Shown here piece by piece: positions 11,746-20,352 of a stretch of DNA of 64,000 nucleotides (position 1 is its first letter; every line of letters begins with the position of its first letter). The DNA comes from an uncultured bacterium (GTDB lineage Bacteria; Bacillota; Clostridia; Lachnospirales; Lachnospiraceae): NCBI GenBank assembly GCA_947243845.1, contig CAMXIF010000015.1, positions 1-64,000 of the forward strand, written 5' to 3'. A program made the translations under genes and the position numbers. The notes under the pieces were generated by a model. It saw only the letters and a list, made by a program, of their open reading frames with translations, was not told the DNA's origin and made no database searches.

Positions 11746-12678
11746 TTACCACCCCTTATAGGCAGAGATTTTATATCCCAGAAGCTTTGCCTCATAATTC
11801 TCCGGATGGATCTTCCACTGATAGGGCGTGATATTCAATACCTTCTTAAAATTTCTGTTGAATGTTGACACCGATTGGAATCCGCACCGTTCAGCCACCA
11901 GTTCCATGCCGTCCGTATGTTTCTTCATATATTCACAGGCCATCTGCACCCGCACCAGATTCAGATACTCGGAGGGCGTCATATTCATAGTTTTCTGGAA
12001 CACCCTCCTGAAATGCGTCTCCGACATATTGCTGATCTGCGCCAGGTCTCCGATCGTCAGTTCTTCCGCATAATGTACGCCTATATAATGCAGCGCAAAA
12101 GACACTTGAGAAACACCCCTGCTCTGTTTTCTGACTTCTCCCACCTTTCCATGATTCATCCGTGCAATATTGATCAGCAGCGACAATAAAAGTCCCCTGA
12201 CACTATCCACGTAAAATTCCTTTTTATAACGCATCTCATCCATGATACTCTTAATCAACGCTGCCAATTCCGGATATTTAGATGTATCTTCCGCCCAGGC
12301 CCTGTTATTGATTACCATACTCAGATTATCCGTATAGAGGGAATCATCCCCGTACATCTCCCGCAAAAACGCTTCCACATCAATAAACAGATATTCCCAG
12401 CGGCTTAAACTAAAATTATCACTGTTTGTATTATGAGGAAAATTCCTGGGAATCACAGTAAACATATCAGGCCTATAGGGAACTGTCTGCTCGTCCAGTT
12501 CCATCACTCCATGACCGTCATAGCAAAACCCGACTTCCATATAATTATGAAAATGCAGACAATCTATAGCCTCCCCATAGGGCCGTATCCACGCTTCCCC
12601 CAGGAGCGCCATACATGGCTCATTCTGGGGAATCTCATAATAACGAAACTCAATTTCCTGCTTTTTTCTTGCCGCCAT
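11746..12678 (-). CDS. AraC-family transcriptional regulator
   Basis: A 310-residue regulator. The N-terminal half is a cupin-like sugar-sensing domain (HFHNYMEVGFCYDGHG near residue 42). The C-terminal 105 residues hold two helix-turn-helix units; the second has the usual CGFQSVSTFNRNFKK and ends in TPYQWK. Such proteins bind a sugar in the cupin and activate nearby catabolic genes. Because it lies directly upstream of the sugar transporter and beta-galactosidase, on the same strand, it very likely controls them. It follows the DUF3298-like gene by 71 bases and may share that gene's promoter. Confidence 0.9.
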   Translation of the reverse strand: MAARKKQEIEFRYYEIPQNEPCMALLGEAWIRPYGEAIDCLHFHNYMEVGFCYDGHGVMELDEQTVPYRPDMFTVIPRNFPHNTNSDNFSLSRWEYLFIDVEAFLREMYGDDSLYTDNLSMVINNRAWAEDTSKYPELAALIKSIMDEMRYKKEFYVDSVRGLLLSLLINIARMNHGKVGEVRKQSRGVSQVSFALHYIGVHYAEELTIGDLAQISNMSETHFRRVFQKTMNMTPSEYLNLVRVQMACEYMKKHTDGMELVAERCGFQSVSTFNRNFKKVLNITPYQWKIHPENYEAKLLGYKISAYKGW

Positions 12679-12749
12679 AGACGCCCTTCCCTTCTCTCAT
12701 CTAATCCAGAAGTTTTCCTTATCGCTCTTTTGTTTCTCGTGATAACCTG

Positions 12750-13805
12750 CTATTCTTCCCAATAATCCCATATGCTCGCCTGATCTCCCAGCCAAATATT
12801 GTCCTGTTTATCCTTACAGCGCAGTACCTCTCCTGTACTCTCCGATTTGTCATATCTATTCCAGAACATGGACTCTCTCCTGTAAGGTGCGATCTCTTCA
12901 GGCGTAAGTTCCGTATAAAAGGTGCTGTTGGACGGATCACTGCCAGAGATTCCCGCCACCTTGGGATCCAAAGATACCCCTATCACAAAATTCCCCTCTT
13001 TTGTCACATAGAAAAAGGGTACAAATTCATAGTACGGCTCCAACTCTTTGTCCGCGCAGTTAAACCAGTCCACAAAAATGATCTCATCCGCCGGTGCGAT
13101 CATCTCTTCTCCCAGTTTTTCGTTAAACTTATCCGCCCATAACGCGACAAAATCCTCATCCAGCCGCAATACATCTTTCAGGACATAACTCTCTCCCGTC
13201 AAAAGATCCACCGTCATGGCCCGCTGGGTGATATAAACATACCAGACCGGACTGATCGGCGCATAGATTTCCTTATAACTGGCACTCACAAGATACTGGC
13301 TGTGGTATGTCACATTACACTCCACATCACTGCAAAAAATACTGTAATCCTCCTGCAGATGCTTCACCTCATCATCAGGCTTTAAATGCCAGTAATTTAT
13401 CCGATCCATAGCTATATCATAGAGTTTGGCATTGATCTGCTCCAGATGCTCAATCGGCTCTTCGTCTGTCCCGGTCAGGATAGGGTATTCCACCGTCAAC
13501 ACATCCCAATAAGGATATTCATCTGAATATTCCACATAATACTGCTGTTTCTGCACTGTATAATCATGATATCCCTTAGGCCCTGCGCGGCCTACCAGAT
13601 AGGCCGCAGCTGCACCCACCGCCACTGCCAGGATAACAACCGCTGCGAATACCAGCAGCCATCGATGGCTTTCTGCGAATGGCTGTTCCTGTTCTGGCGC
13701 GCAGGTATTCCTTTTAAAGTATTTTAAGATTATATTCTTAATACCATATTGATTTCTTCTGTATTCTGCTATGTACTCATTATACTCCGTCCCGATTCCT
13801 TCCAT
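12750..13805 (-). CDS. membrane-anchored DUF3298-like protein
   Basis: A 351-residue protein with a basic cytoplasmic N-terminus, one transmembrane segment (about residues 49-71) and an extracytoplasmic domain. The part DVLTVEYPILTG followed by INAKLYDIA resembles the start of DUF3298/RsiV-like domains, and the late FVPFFYVTKEGNFVIGV and LTPEEIAPY also match the style of that family. RsiV in Bacillus is an anti-sigma factor that binds lysozyme. Here the short cytoplasmic part (about 48 residues) and the absence of a neighbouring sigma gene give no reason to claim that role. A promoter with a TTGTAT/TATGAT pair lies just upstream. Confidence 0.6.
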   Translation of the reverse strand: MEGIGTEYNEYIAEYRRNQYGIKNIILKYFKRNTCAPEQEQPFAESHRWLLVFAAVVILAVAVGAAAAYLVGRAGPKGYHDYTVQKQQYYVEYSDEYPYWDVLTVEYPILTGTDEEPIEHLEQINAKLYDIAMDRINYWHLKPDDEVKHLQEDYSIFCSDVECNVTYHSQYLVSASYKEIYAPISPVWYVYITQRAMTVDLLTGESYVLKDVLRLDEDFVALWADKFNEKLGEEMIAPADEIIFVDWFNCADKELEPYYEFVPFFYVTKEGNFVIGVSLDPKVAGISGSDPSNSTFYTELTPEEIAPYRRESMFWNRYDKSESTGEVLRCKDKQDNIWLGDQASIWDYWEE

Positions 13806-13834
13806 AATTTATTACGCTCCCTCAGCCTTATTTA

Positions 13835-13863
13835 ATCATATCGTATTTTGTCGTCAAATACAA
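13835..13863 (-). promoter_or_regulatory. promoter of the DUF3298-like gene
   Basis: On the minus strand TTGTAT (13858-13863) and TATGAT (13835-13840) are 17 bases apart, 30 bases before the start codon. An overlapping pair, TTGACG with TAAATA at 17 bases, is also possible. The rest of 13864-14039 shows nothing I can support. Confidence 0.5.
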
Positions 13864-14039
13864 CATGGTGTTCTCTGGCCGCACTCCTTCCTCACCCGGA
13901 TTCTGTCGTATCTTCCATATATATATTAAGAATACAAATGCCATGCATCAAAGTATCATCATTTTTGCATCATAGTTGCATCATTTTCTATAAGGAACCT
14001 TTTACGAATCTTGAGAAACAGAAAACTTTCCCCTACACC

Positions 14040-14083
14040 GAAAACGAACTCCCCGGCGGTGGAGCGCCGGGGAATCCGTTTTC
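14040..14083. terminator. bidirectional terminator downstream of amt
   Basis: Very stable hairpin: CCCCGGCG / CGCCGGGG (14051-14058 and 14065-14072) with a six-base loop. An outer GAAAACG / CGTTTTC pair supplies the T tract on either strand. It lies 37 bases past the amt stop. Confidence 0.85.
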
Positions 14084-14119
14084 ATAAATATATACAAACT
14101 AAGGGATATAGGTAAACGC

Positions 14120-15889
14120 TTATTCAACATCCTGCAATGCTGCAAAATCTTCTTCGCCTGTGCGGATCTTAACTACCTTATCCACATTGTAGACAAAAAT
14201 CTTGCCATCTCCGATATGACCTGTGTAGAGCGCCTTTTTGGCAGCTTCCACTACAGTATCTACCGGAATCTTGCTGACTACCACTTCCACTTTAACCTTC
14301 GGCAGAAGGGTTGCATCCATCTCAACGCCGCGGTACTTATCGCCCGCACCTTTCTGGATGCCGCAGCCCATGACCTGTGTCACCGTCATGCCGGTCACGC
14401 CCAGATCATTCATGGCCTTGCGGAGTTTATCATATCTGGAAAGTCTGGCGATGATAGACACCTTATAGATGCCTGTTGCAGCCGCCATCGGTACCTGTGC
14501 GACTTTGACAGCCGCCTCCTTAAGTGTCTGGGATGCCTCATCATAATCTTCCACGCCAAGACTCGTATTTTCATTTACCTCCATGGACATGGTATTCGAA
14601 ACATCCATGATGCTGAAACCTGAGTATGCAGAAGCCAGACCGTGTTCCATGCTGTCCAGACCAATGATTTCTTCCTCCTGAGAAGCTCGAAGGCCGATCA
14701 CTGCCTTGATGATCAAAAATACGATCGTGATCGTTACGGCCGTCCACGCTGCCACCGATACAAAACCGATCAGCTGCAGACCAAGAAGTTCAAACCCGCC
14801 GCCATAAAACAGACCCACTAGTTCCTGCCCGGAAGCATTGGTGATAGAATATCCTGGCGCTGTGTTGGTGGCAAAGAATCCTACCGAGACAGTGCCCCAG
14901 ATACCATTCATCATATGTACCCCCACTGCACCCACCGGATCATCTATGCGCAGCTTATAATCCAATAACCAGACGCCAAACACCACCAGAAGTCCCGCTG
15001 CCGCACCGATCACAATCGCGCCAAAAGCATCTGTCACATCGCAGGGCGCCGTGATAGCCACCAGCCCGGCCAGAGATGCATTTAAACACATGGACACATC
15101 CGGTTTCCCATACTTAATCCAGGTAAAGATCATACATACTACAGTGGCTACCGCAGGAGCGATGGTGGTCGTCACAAAAATGGATCCCAGTTGTTCCACA
15201 GTCGTTGCCGCCGCCCCGTTAAAACCATACCAGCCGAGCCAGAGGATAAATACGCCCAGTGCGCCAATCGGCAGGTTATGACCCGGAAAAGCATTGACCT
15301 TTGTAATCTTGCCACTCTTATCCTTCGTAAACTTACCGATACGTGGGCCCAAAATCTTCGCGCCTACCAACGCGGAAATACCTCCCACCATATGAATCGC
15401 ACAAGAACCCGCAAAATCATGGAATCCCATCTGTGCAAGCCAGCCGCCGCCCCAGATCCAGTGCGCTTCGATCGGATAAATCAGCGCTGAGATCACCGCA
15501 GAATATACACAATAACTCAAAAACTTCGTTCTCTCCGCCATGGCGCCGGATACAATGGTCGCCGTGGTGGCACAAAAGACCAGATTAAACACAAAGTTGG
15601 ACCAATCAAAACTTTCATACGCCGTAAAGATATCAAATCCCGGTTTACCGATCAGTCCCATCATATCCTCGCCCAGCAGCAAACTGAAACCGATCACAAT
15701 AAATACTACAGTACCGATGCAAAAGTCCATCAGATTCTTCATAATAATATTGCCCGCATTCTTCGCCCTGGTAAATCCCGTCTCCACCATGGCGAAACCA
15801 GCCTGCATCCAGAACACCAATGCCGCACCGATCAAAAACCAAACGCCGAATATCTGTCCGTTCATGACTTCCATAATCTCATTTGTCAT
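14120..15889 (-). CDS. amt: ammonium transporter fused to a C-terminal PII domain
   Basis: A 589-residue fusion. Residues 1-400 are an Amt ammonium channel with about eleven spans. The twin-His pore (H166 in AIHMVGG and H325 in VGVHMMNG) and D158 are present. After a linker, residues 477-585 form a complete PII signal domain with MTVTQVMGCG, the T-loop and GDGKIFVYNV and IRTGEED for nucleotide binding. In the T-loop YRGVEMDATLLPK the Tyr that is uridylylated in E. coli GlnB (Tyr51) is Met. In other bacteria PII (GlnK) is a separate protein that plugs Amt when nitrogen is plentiful; here the plug is tethered. Expression is probably nitrogen-controlled, through the leader described next. Confidence 0.93.
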   Translation of the reverse strand: MTNEIMEVMNGQIFGVWFLIGAALVFWMQAGFAMVETGFTRAKNAGNIIMKNLMDFCIGTVVFIVIGFSLLLGEDMMGLIGKPGFDIFTAYESFDWSNFVFNLVFCATTATIVSGAMAERTKFLSYCVYSAVISALIYPIEAHWIWGGGWLAQMGFHDFAGSCAIHMVGGISALVGAKILGPRIGKFTKDKSGKITKVNAFPGHNLPIGALGVFILWLGWYGFNGAAATTVEQLGSIFVTTTIAPAVATVVCMIFTWIKYGKPDVSMCLNASLAGLVAITAPCDVTDAFGAIVIGAAAGLLVVFGVWLLDYKLRIDDPVGAVGVHMMNGIWGTVSVGFFATNTAPGYSITNASGQELVGLFYGGGFELLGLQLIGFVSVAAWTAVTITIVFLIIKAVIGLRASQEEEIIGLDSMEHGLASAYSGFSIMDVSNTMSMEVNENTSLGVEDYDEASQTLKEAAVKVAQVPMAAATGIYKVSIIARLSRYDKLRKAMNDLGVTGMTVTQVMGCGIQKGAGDKYRGVEMDATLLPKVKVEVVVSKIPVDTVVEAAKKALYTGHIGDGKIFVYNVDKVVKIRTGEEDFAALQDVE

Positions 15890-15946
15890 AATATTCCCTC
15901 CTCATTATCGATACGTGTGTAAGCGGGCCCGAATAGCTTATACGCA

Positions 15947-15981
15947 CAAAAGAAAAAGCGCCTTGAGTTTCCTCAAAGCGC
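15947..15981 (-). terminator. leader terminator (attenuator) before amt
   Basis: On the minus strand a 10-base stem (GCGCTTTGAG pairing with CTCAAGGCGC, one G-U pair) closes a GAAA tetraloop at 15958-15981. It is followed by TTTTTCTTTT. It sits between the promoter and the amt start codon, about 10 bases after the expected transcript start, so it should end most transcripts unless an antitermination factor acts. Confidence 0.75.
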
Positions 15982-16000
15982 CTTTGCTTTTATGAGTTGC

Positions 16001-16029
16001 ATTGTAGCACCATCATATTGTCATGTCAA
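16001..16029 (-). promoter_or_regulatory. strong promoter of amt
   Basis: Perfect TTGACA (16024-16029), 17-base spacer and TACAAT (16001-16006) on the minus strand. Transcription should begin near 15994, giving a leader of about 105 bases that holds the hairpin terminator. Confidence 0.75.
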
Positions 16030-16087
16030 GTGCCAATATTTCATTTTTCACAAATTTGAACAATTATTTTTGTCTCATTTTCCCAAA

Positions 16088-17044
16088 TTACTTCTCAGAT
16101 TTCTTTCTAAAACCCCGCCACACACTCTGTAACTCCCCTAAATTCACCTGCGCAAACAGCACCGCCGCAAACACTAGAACACATCCCAGAACCTCCCTTC
16201 CGGTCATGGTCTCATGCAAGATCAACATGCCCGCCAATACAGAAAATACTGACTCCAGGCTCATCAACAAAGATGCGATTGCCGGATTAATCCCATCCTG
16301 CCCGATAATCTGTAGTGTATAGCCTACACCACAGGACATAACCCCTGCATACAGGATTGGAATCCACACATCCCAGCCTATGAACATCTGCATCCAGCCC
16401 TGAATGCCTCCCGGTGCATGTAATATCTCCACAGCAATCATCGGAACAAGGCCCAGCACACCACAGACCAAAAACTGGATACAGGACATACGCACCCCAT
16501 TCACCAATGGCGAAAAATGATCTATTACCATAATATGAACGGAAAAGCATACTGCGCAAAAGAGCAGCAAAACATCGCTCATATAAAACGAAAATCCTTC
16601 CGTCAGACATAGAAAATAAAGTCCCACGACTGCCACCAGGATACTCACCCACACATTCCATCGGCACTTTTTCCCAAGAAAGATTCCCAATACCGGCACC
16701 AGAAGAATATAACAAGCCGTCAAGAATCCCGCCTTGCCGGCAGTAGTGCCGTAATACATGCCCATTTGCTGAAAAGTGCTTGCCACAAAAAGCACCGCTC
16801 CGCACAGACTGCCGCCAATCCATAATCTGCGTTTATCCTGTATAGTCTGCGGTTCATGGCTTTCACTGCGGCCATCTAACAGGCGGATGACTGGTAAAAG
16901 CACCGCCGCACCGAGAAAAGACCTGATACAGTTAAACGTATATGGACCCGCCGCAGCGCCGCCCTGCCTTTGCGCCACGAAGGCAATACCCCAAACAAGG
17001 GCTGTTAAGATAAGGAGCAATGAATTTCTAATTTCTTTTTTCAT
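16088..17044 (-). CDS. EamA/DMT-family transporter
   Basis: A 318-residue membrane protein with ten predicted spans in two repeated EamA halves (about 8-145 and 160-300), typical of drug/metabolite exporters of the DMT superfamily. Family marks include ALVWGIAFVAQR in the first span and LLMSLESVFSVLAG in the second repeat. The frame extends 34 codons further upstream, but the ATG at 17044 is preceded by AGAAAGG and starts the usual KKEIRNSLLL. The substrate cannot be inferred. It stands alone, convergent to no gene, with a shared-strand neighbour (amt) that has its own promoter. Confidence 0.88.
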   Translation of the reverse strand: MKKEIRNSLLLILTALVWGIAFVAQRQGGAAAGPYTFNCIRSFLGAAVLLPVIRLLDGRSESHEPQTIQDKRRLWIGGSLCGAVLFVASTFQQMGMYYGTTAGKAGFLTACYILLVPVLGIFLGKKCRWNVWVSILVAVVGLYFLCLTEGFSFYMSDVLLLFCAVCFSVHIMVIDHFSPLVNGVRMSCIQFLVCGVLGLVPMIAVEILHAPGGIQGWMQMFIGWDVWIPILYAGVMSCGVGYTLQIIGQDGINPAIASLLMSLESVFSVLAGMLILHETMTGREVLGCVLVFAAVLFAQVNLGELQSVWRGFRKKSEK

Positions 17045-17205
17045 AAGTAAACCTTTCTGTCCAGATGATTGACTGCGATTTTTTATTATAGCTATTCCAA
17101 CCGGATTTGTAAAGTACGGGCATTTGTCCAACGCAAGCCCTAGCACGACATTCCATTCCAGGCAATCCTATTCGCACTGAATTGCCATGATTACAATAAA
17201 AACCA

Positions 17206-17235
17206 TTGACGCATTCATTCTATTTCCATTATAAT
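17206..17235 (+). promoter_or_regulatory. promoter of the FIST-chemoreceptor operon
   Basis: TTGACG (17206-17211), an 18-base spacer and a perfect TATAAT (17230-17235) lie 48 bases before the FIST start codon. Confidence 0.6.
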
Positions 17236-17282
17236 GTATTGAGCAAAAATCTTAAATAAAATAGAAAAGGAGACGCAGCAAT

Positions 17283-18338
17283 ATGCAGCAATTTTTTGGA
17301 AAGAGCAAGAGCGGAAATCTTTCAGAAGCAGTAAGCGGCCTGAAAAACCCTAAATTTATTATGCTGTTTTCCAATAACAGCCAATTTGAGGCCCACGTTC
17401 AAGCATTAGAAAAATTATATCCCAAGGTTCCAAGCATTGGCTGTATTGGTATGGGTTACAGCACTGAAGTCATAGAAAACGGCGTCTGTGTTGTCGCTTT
17501 TTGCGGCGGGATCACCGCAACGGCTAATGTGTTGGAACAGGTTTCTGTCATGCCTGTAAAATACATTCATCGTCTGGAAGAGGATCTTTTGAAGATAAAT
17601 GCCTCCCACCAAGATACCGTATGCATTGACTTTTGTACCGGAAATGATGCATTGGTCTTAACAACAATCAATACTGCACTAAAGCGAAACAATGTCTCTT
17701 TGATGGGCGGAACCGTTGACGCCGGAAAAACTTCCGCCAATGGTAAGGTCTATGAAGATGCCGTTGCCTATGCACTTATAAAGAATCAAAACGGTCGGGT
17801 AAAGACTTACAAAGAAAATATCTACCACCAGTGTGGCAATTATCGCTTTATTGCCTCCAATACAGATAGAGCCAACTACATAATCGGTTCCTTAAACGGC
17901 AAACCGGCCAAGCAGGTATATCAAGAAATCCTCCATGTAACAGACCAACAGATCCTGACACAGACATTTCAGAATCCATTTGGTAAAATCAATGGAAATG
18001 ATACCTGTATCATTTCCATCAAAGAAGTTGCCGGCAATGCTCTGGCATGCTATCGTCAGGTCAATGATTCTGATGTGCTGATACTTCTCGAACTGGGAGA
18101 CTATAAAGCTATAACAAGGCAGACCATTGAGACTATCTGCCGGGAATTCCCCAAGCGTTCCGCTGTCTTCTCGGTGAACTGCCTGTTCCGTTACAAGCTG
18201 TTTACCGAAAAAAATTATATGCAGAACTATCTTCAGGAAATGTCCACACTTGGCAATCATATCGGTTTTGTAGGATATGGGGAACATTACAATAACCGTT
18301 TTGTCAATCAGTCCATGACTTGTGTGGTATTCGAATAA
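17283..18338 (+). CDS. FIST domain sensory protein
   Basis: A 351-residue soluble protein made of a FIST N domain (about 30-200) and a FIST C domain (about 205-345). The N part shows VPSIGCIGMGYSTEV, VVAFCGG and later LMGGTVDAG, which fit the family's pattern of G-C-S/T turns and a GG loop. FIST domains are predicted ligand sensors that usually bind small molecules, perhaps amino acids, and are found next to or fused with signal-output modules. No membrane span is present. AAAAGGAG precedes the start. It is followed after 12 bases by a chemoreceptor-type protein without its own sensor domain, so the pair probably forms one split receptor. The ligand is unknown. Confidence 0.85.
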   Translation: MQQFFGKSKSGNLSEAVSGLKNPKFIMLFSNNSQFEAHVQALEKLYPKVPSIGCIGMGYSTEVIENGVCVVAFCGGITATANVLEQVSVMPVKYIHRLEEDLLKINASHQDTVCIDFCTGNDALVLTTINTALKRNNVSLMGGTVDAGKTSANGKVYEDAVAYALIKNQNGRVKTYKENIYHQCGNYRFIASNTDRANYIIGSLNGKPAKQVYQEILHVTDQQILTQTFQNPFGKINGNDTCIISIKEVAGNALACYRQVNDSDVLILLELGDYKAITRQTIETICREFPKRSAVFSVNCLFRYKLFTEKNYMQNYLQEMSTLGNHIGFVGYGEHYNNRFVNQSMTCVVFE

Positions 18339-18350
18339 AGGAGGAAGAAC

Positions 18351-19289
18351 ATGTTATTTGCAAAAAAGAAGAAGTCAGGACAACTATTACATAATGACAA
18401 AAGCCTTTATCCCGTGTTATATGTAACAGATCACTTAAAAGATTATAAGGACGAGCTGATCCAAAAAGAAGTGGAATCTCTTTGGGAACTAAATCTTGTC
18501 AATAAATCTTTTTCCGGTGTGCTGGAGAAAGCAGATAACTTTCAGGAACAGCTTATGGATTTTGGCCAGTCCTTTTCCAGCATCAACAATACGGCCGGCG
18601 GGTTCTCACAAGTACAGGAATCTATCGGACAGACCGTAACCAAAACACAGGCCAAAGTAGAAGACCTGAAAAATACCTCCATGGCAATCGAGCAGTCTTA
18701 TGTTGAGATGGAGCAGACCTTCGGACAGCTTCAGGCTGCTGTAACCAGTATCTGCAAATGCATCAACAAGATCGTATCCATTGCCGATGAGACTAACATC
18801 CTCGCAATCAATGCATCCATAGAAGCATCCAGGGCCGGTGAAAGCGGCAAAGGCTTTGCTGTAGTCGCCTCTAAGGTGAAAGAACTGGCGGAAGAGATCA
18901 AATCCCTTGCCAACGAGGCTGAGTCTGATATTCATAATGTGGAAACCGGCACCAACCAGCTGAATCAGAGCATTACTGATTCTGCACAGAAACTCGGACA
19001 GGGAACCGGTATTGTAAACGCCACCTATGATTCCTTCCACGAGATCACACAGGCCGCTGACGAAGCCTCTACCGTACAGACAGAAATCTCAACCGTGATC
19101 AGTTCATCGCAAAGCAGACTGCAGACACTCTACCAGTTCTTTGACGAAATAAAGCTGCAATATCAAGAGGTTATGAAACATATCAGCAAGGCCAGTGTCC
19201 TCGGCACTACCAAAAGCGCCATGTTTGAAGATATCGATAACATGCTTTCACAAATCCCTCCGGTCATCAAAGATACGGATCCGGAATGA
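18351..19289 (+). CDS. soluble methyl-accepting chemotaxis-type signalling protein
   Basis: A 312-residue protein without membrane spans or a recognisable sensor domain. The first 70 residues are basic and helical. The central part holds an MCP signalling coiled coil whose hairpin tip reads [19 protein letters not shown] and [17 protein letters not shown] (about 144-180), the CheA/CheW-binding region. The C-terminus is a helical return arm. GGAGG lies 8 bases before the start and the FIST gene ends 12 bases upstream, so the two are made together. The simplest reading is that the FIST protein senses and this protein relays to CheA. No che genes are in this window. Confidence 0.85.
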   Translation: MLFAKKKKSGQLLHNDKSLYPVLYVTDHLKDYKDELIQKEVESLWELNLVNKSFSGVLEKADNFQEQLMDFGQSFSSINNTAGGFSQVQESIGQTVTKTQAKVEDLKNTSMAIEQSYVEMEQTFGQLQAAVTSICKCINKIVSIADETNILAINASIEASRAGESGKGFAVVASKVKELAEEIKSLANEAESDIHNVETGTNQLNQSITDSAQKLGQGTGIVNATYDSFHEITQAADEASTVQTEISTVISSSQSRLQTLYQFFDEIKLQYQEVMKHISKASVLGTTKSAMFEDIDNMLSQIPPVIKDTDPE

Positions 19290-19306
19290 TAGATATTAAA
19301 ATCATT

Positions 19307-19338
19307 AACAAAAGCCCCGCATAAACGGGGCTTTTGTT
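19307..19338. terminator. bidirectional terminator
   Basis: Thirteen-base perfect inverted repeat (AACAAAAGCCCCG / CGGGGCTTTTGTT) with a six-base loop, between the chemoreceptor gene (+) and the convergent acetyltransferase gene (-). T runs are present on both strands. Confidence 0.88.
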
Positions 19339-19361
19339 GACCACAATATAACGGCCTTCAT

Positions 19362-20225
19362 TCACACACTGTCAGAATGGTAAAGGTTTTTTACCCATGC
19401 CATATACATCTCCCCATCCAGCCTGGCGCGCTCACCGCTTTCTAAAAACCCCAATTTTTGACACAGCATCTCCGATCTATGATTTCCCTCCATCACCAGA
19501 GCCTGCACTCTTTCCATACCAAGCTCTTCTTTTGCATAATCGAGAATGGCGCTGCACACCTCATACGCATACCCCTGCCTCTGCCAGGGCACTCCAATCA
19601 CAAACCCAAGTTCCGGCAGATCAAAGCCTTCCCGCCAGCTGACGCCCGCCCTGCCGATCACCTGTCCAGTCTCTTTCTCAAGGACTGTCCACATACCATA
19701 CCCATAAAACCCATATACCCGTTCAATATAATCCTTCGTGTATGCGATCTCTTCCTCCGGATCCTCAAACAAATTTTCCATATATTCTGTGATAGATCTT
19801 TCCGCATAAATCTGATAAAAGGCCTCCACATCCTCCACTGTCGTCTCCCTTATGACACAGCGCCCGGTCTCTAATATTTCCCAGGGAATCCCCGCCTGAC
19901 GCCGGTAAGCCATATCCACCGTTTCATAATCCGCCTCTGCAATCTGCTCCAGCACATACAAAGCGCCTGTAAAATCCGCCTCTGCATTTTCTCCATGCCG
20001 ATACGGCAGTACATACCGGCCTTCCTGCTGCAGCCTGCAATACTCTGCTTCCGAATCCGTGATGTATAATGTATTTTCCATATCTTCCGCAGACAGTTCT
20101 CCCCCTGCCCCAATGATGGTCTCCACACCTCGTTCCCGCAGATCATCCAACAGTGTGCTTTCTTTGCAGAGAATATTTTGCAGCAAAATTTTTTCTTCAA
20201 CTATTATAACTATTTTTTTAAGCAT
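19362..20225 (-). CDS. GNAT acetyltransferase with extra N-terminal domain
   Basis: A 287-residue protein. Residues from about 120 onward are a RimJ/RimL-type GNAT domain: RCVIRETTVEDVEAFYQIY at its start, the acetyl-CoA pyrophosphate loop in VPWQRQGYAYEV, and GNHRSEMLCQKLGF near the end. This family moves an acetyl group from acetyl-CoA onto amines, often ribosomal protein N-termini or small molecules. The first 115 residues are unusual. They contain LLDDLRERGVETIIGAGG and LYITDSEAEYCRLQQEG, which read like a split HAD-like or response-regulator-like alpha/beta fold; I cannot name it. It is convergent to the FIST-chemoreceptor operon and divergent from cyclophilin. Confidence 0.8.
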   Translation of the reverse strand: MLKKIVIIVEEKILLQNILCKESTLLDDLRERGVETIIGAGGELSAEDMENTLYITDSEAEYCRLQQEGRYVLPYRHGENAEADFTGALYVLEQIAEADYETVDMAYRRQAGIPWEILETGRCVIRETTVEDVEAFYQIYAERSITEYMENLFEDPEEEIAYTKDYIERVYGFYGYGMWTVLEKETGQVIGRAGVSWREGFDLPELGFVIGVPWQRQGYAYEVCSAILDYAKEELGMERVQALVMEGNHRSEMLCQKLGFLESGERARLDGEMYMAWVKNLYHSDSV

Positions 20226-20263
20226 AATATATCCTCGACTTCCAGCAATTATCGTCTGCCCTC

Positions 20264-20293
20264 TTGCGTTATCCGTCCCTTTCTATATATAAT
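20264..20293 (+). promoter_or_regulatory. promoter of cyclophilin gene
   Basis: TTGCGT (20264-20269), an 18-base spacer and TATAAT (20288-20293), 60 bases before the start codon. Confidence 0.5.
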
Positions 20294-20352
20294 GATAACA
20301 TATTGCGAGTCAAACCGTCTCGGCAATAAAAACATTTAATATGGAGGAACTT

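Noticed and set aside
13848..14087. 79-codon plus-strand frame between the DUF3298-like gene and amt
   Set aside because: No ribosome site, runs through the bidirectional terminator, and overlaps the promoter region on the other strand.
15889..16000. Canonical ANTAR two-hairpin target in the amt leader
   Set aside because: Only one hairpin is seen and its loop is a GAAA tetraloop, not the six-base loop with fixed A and G.
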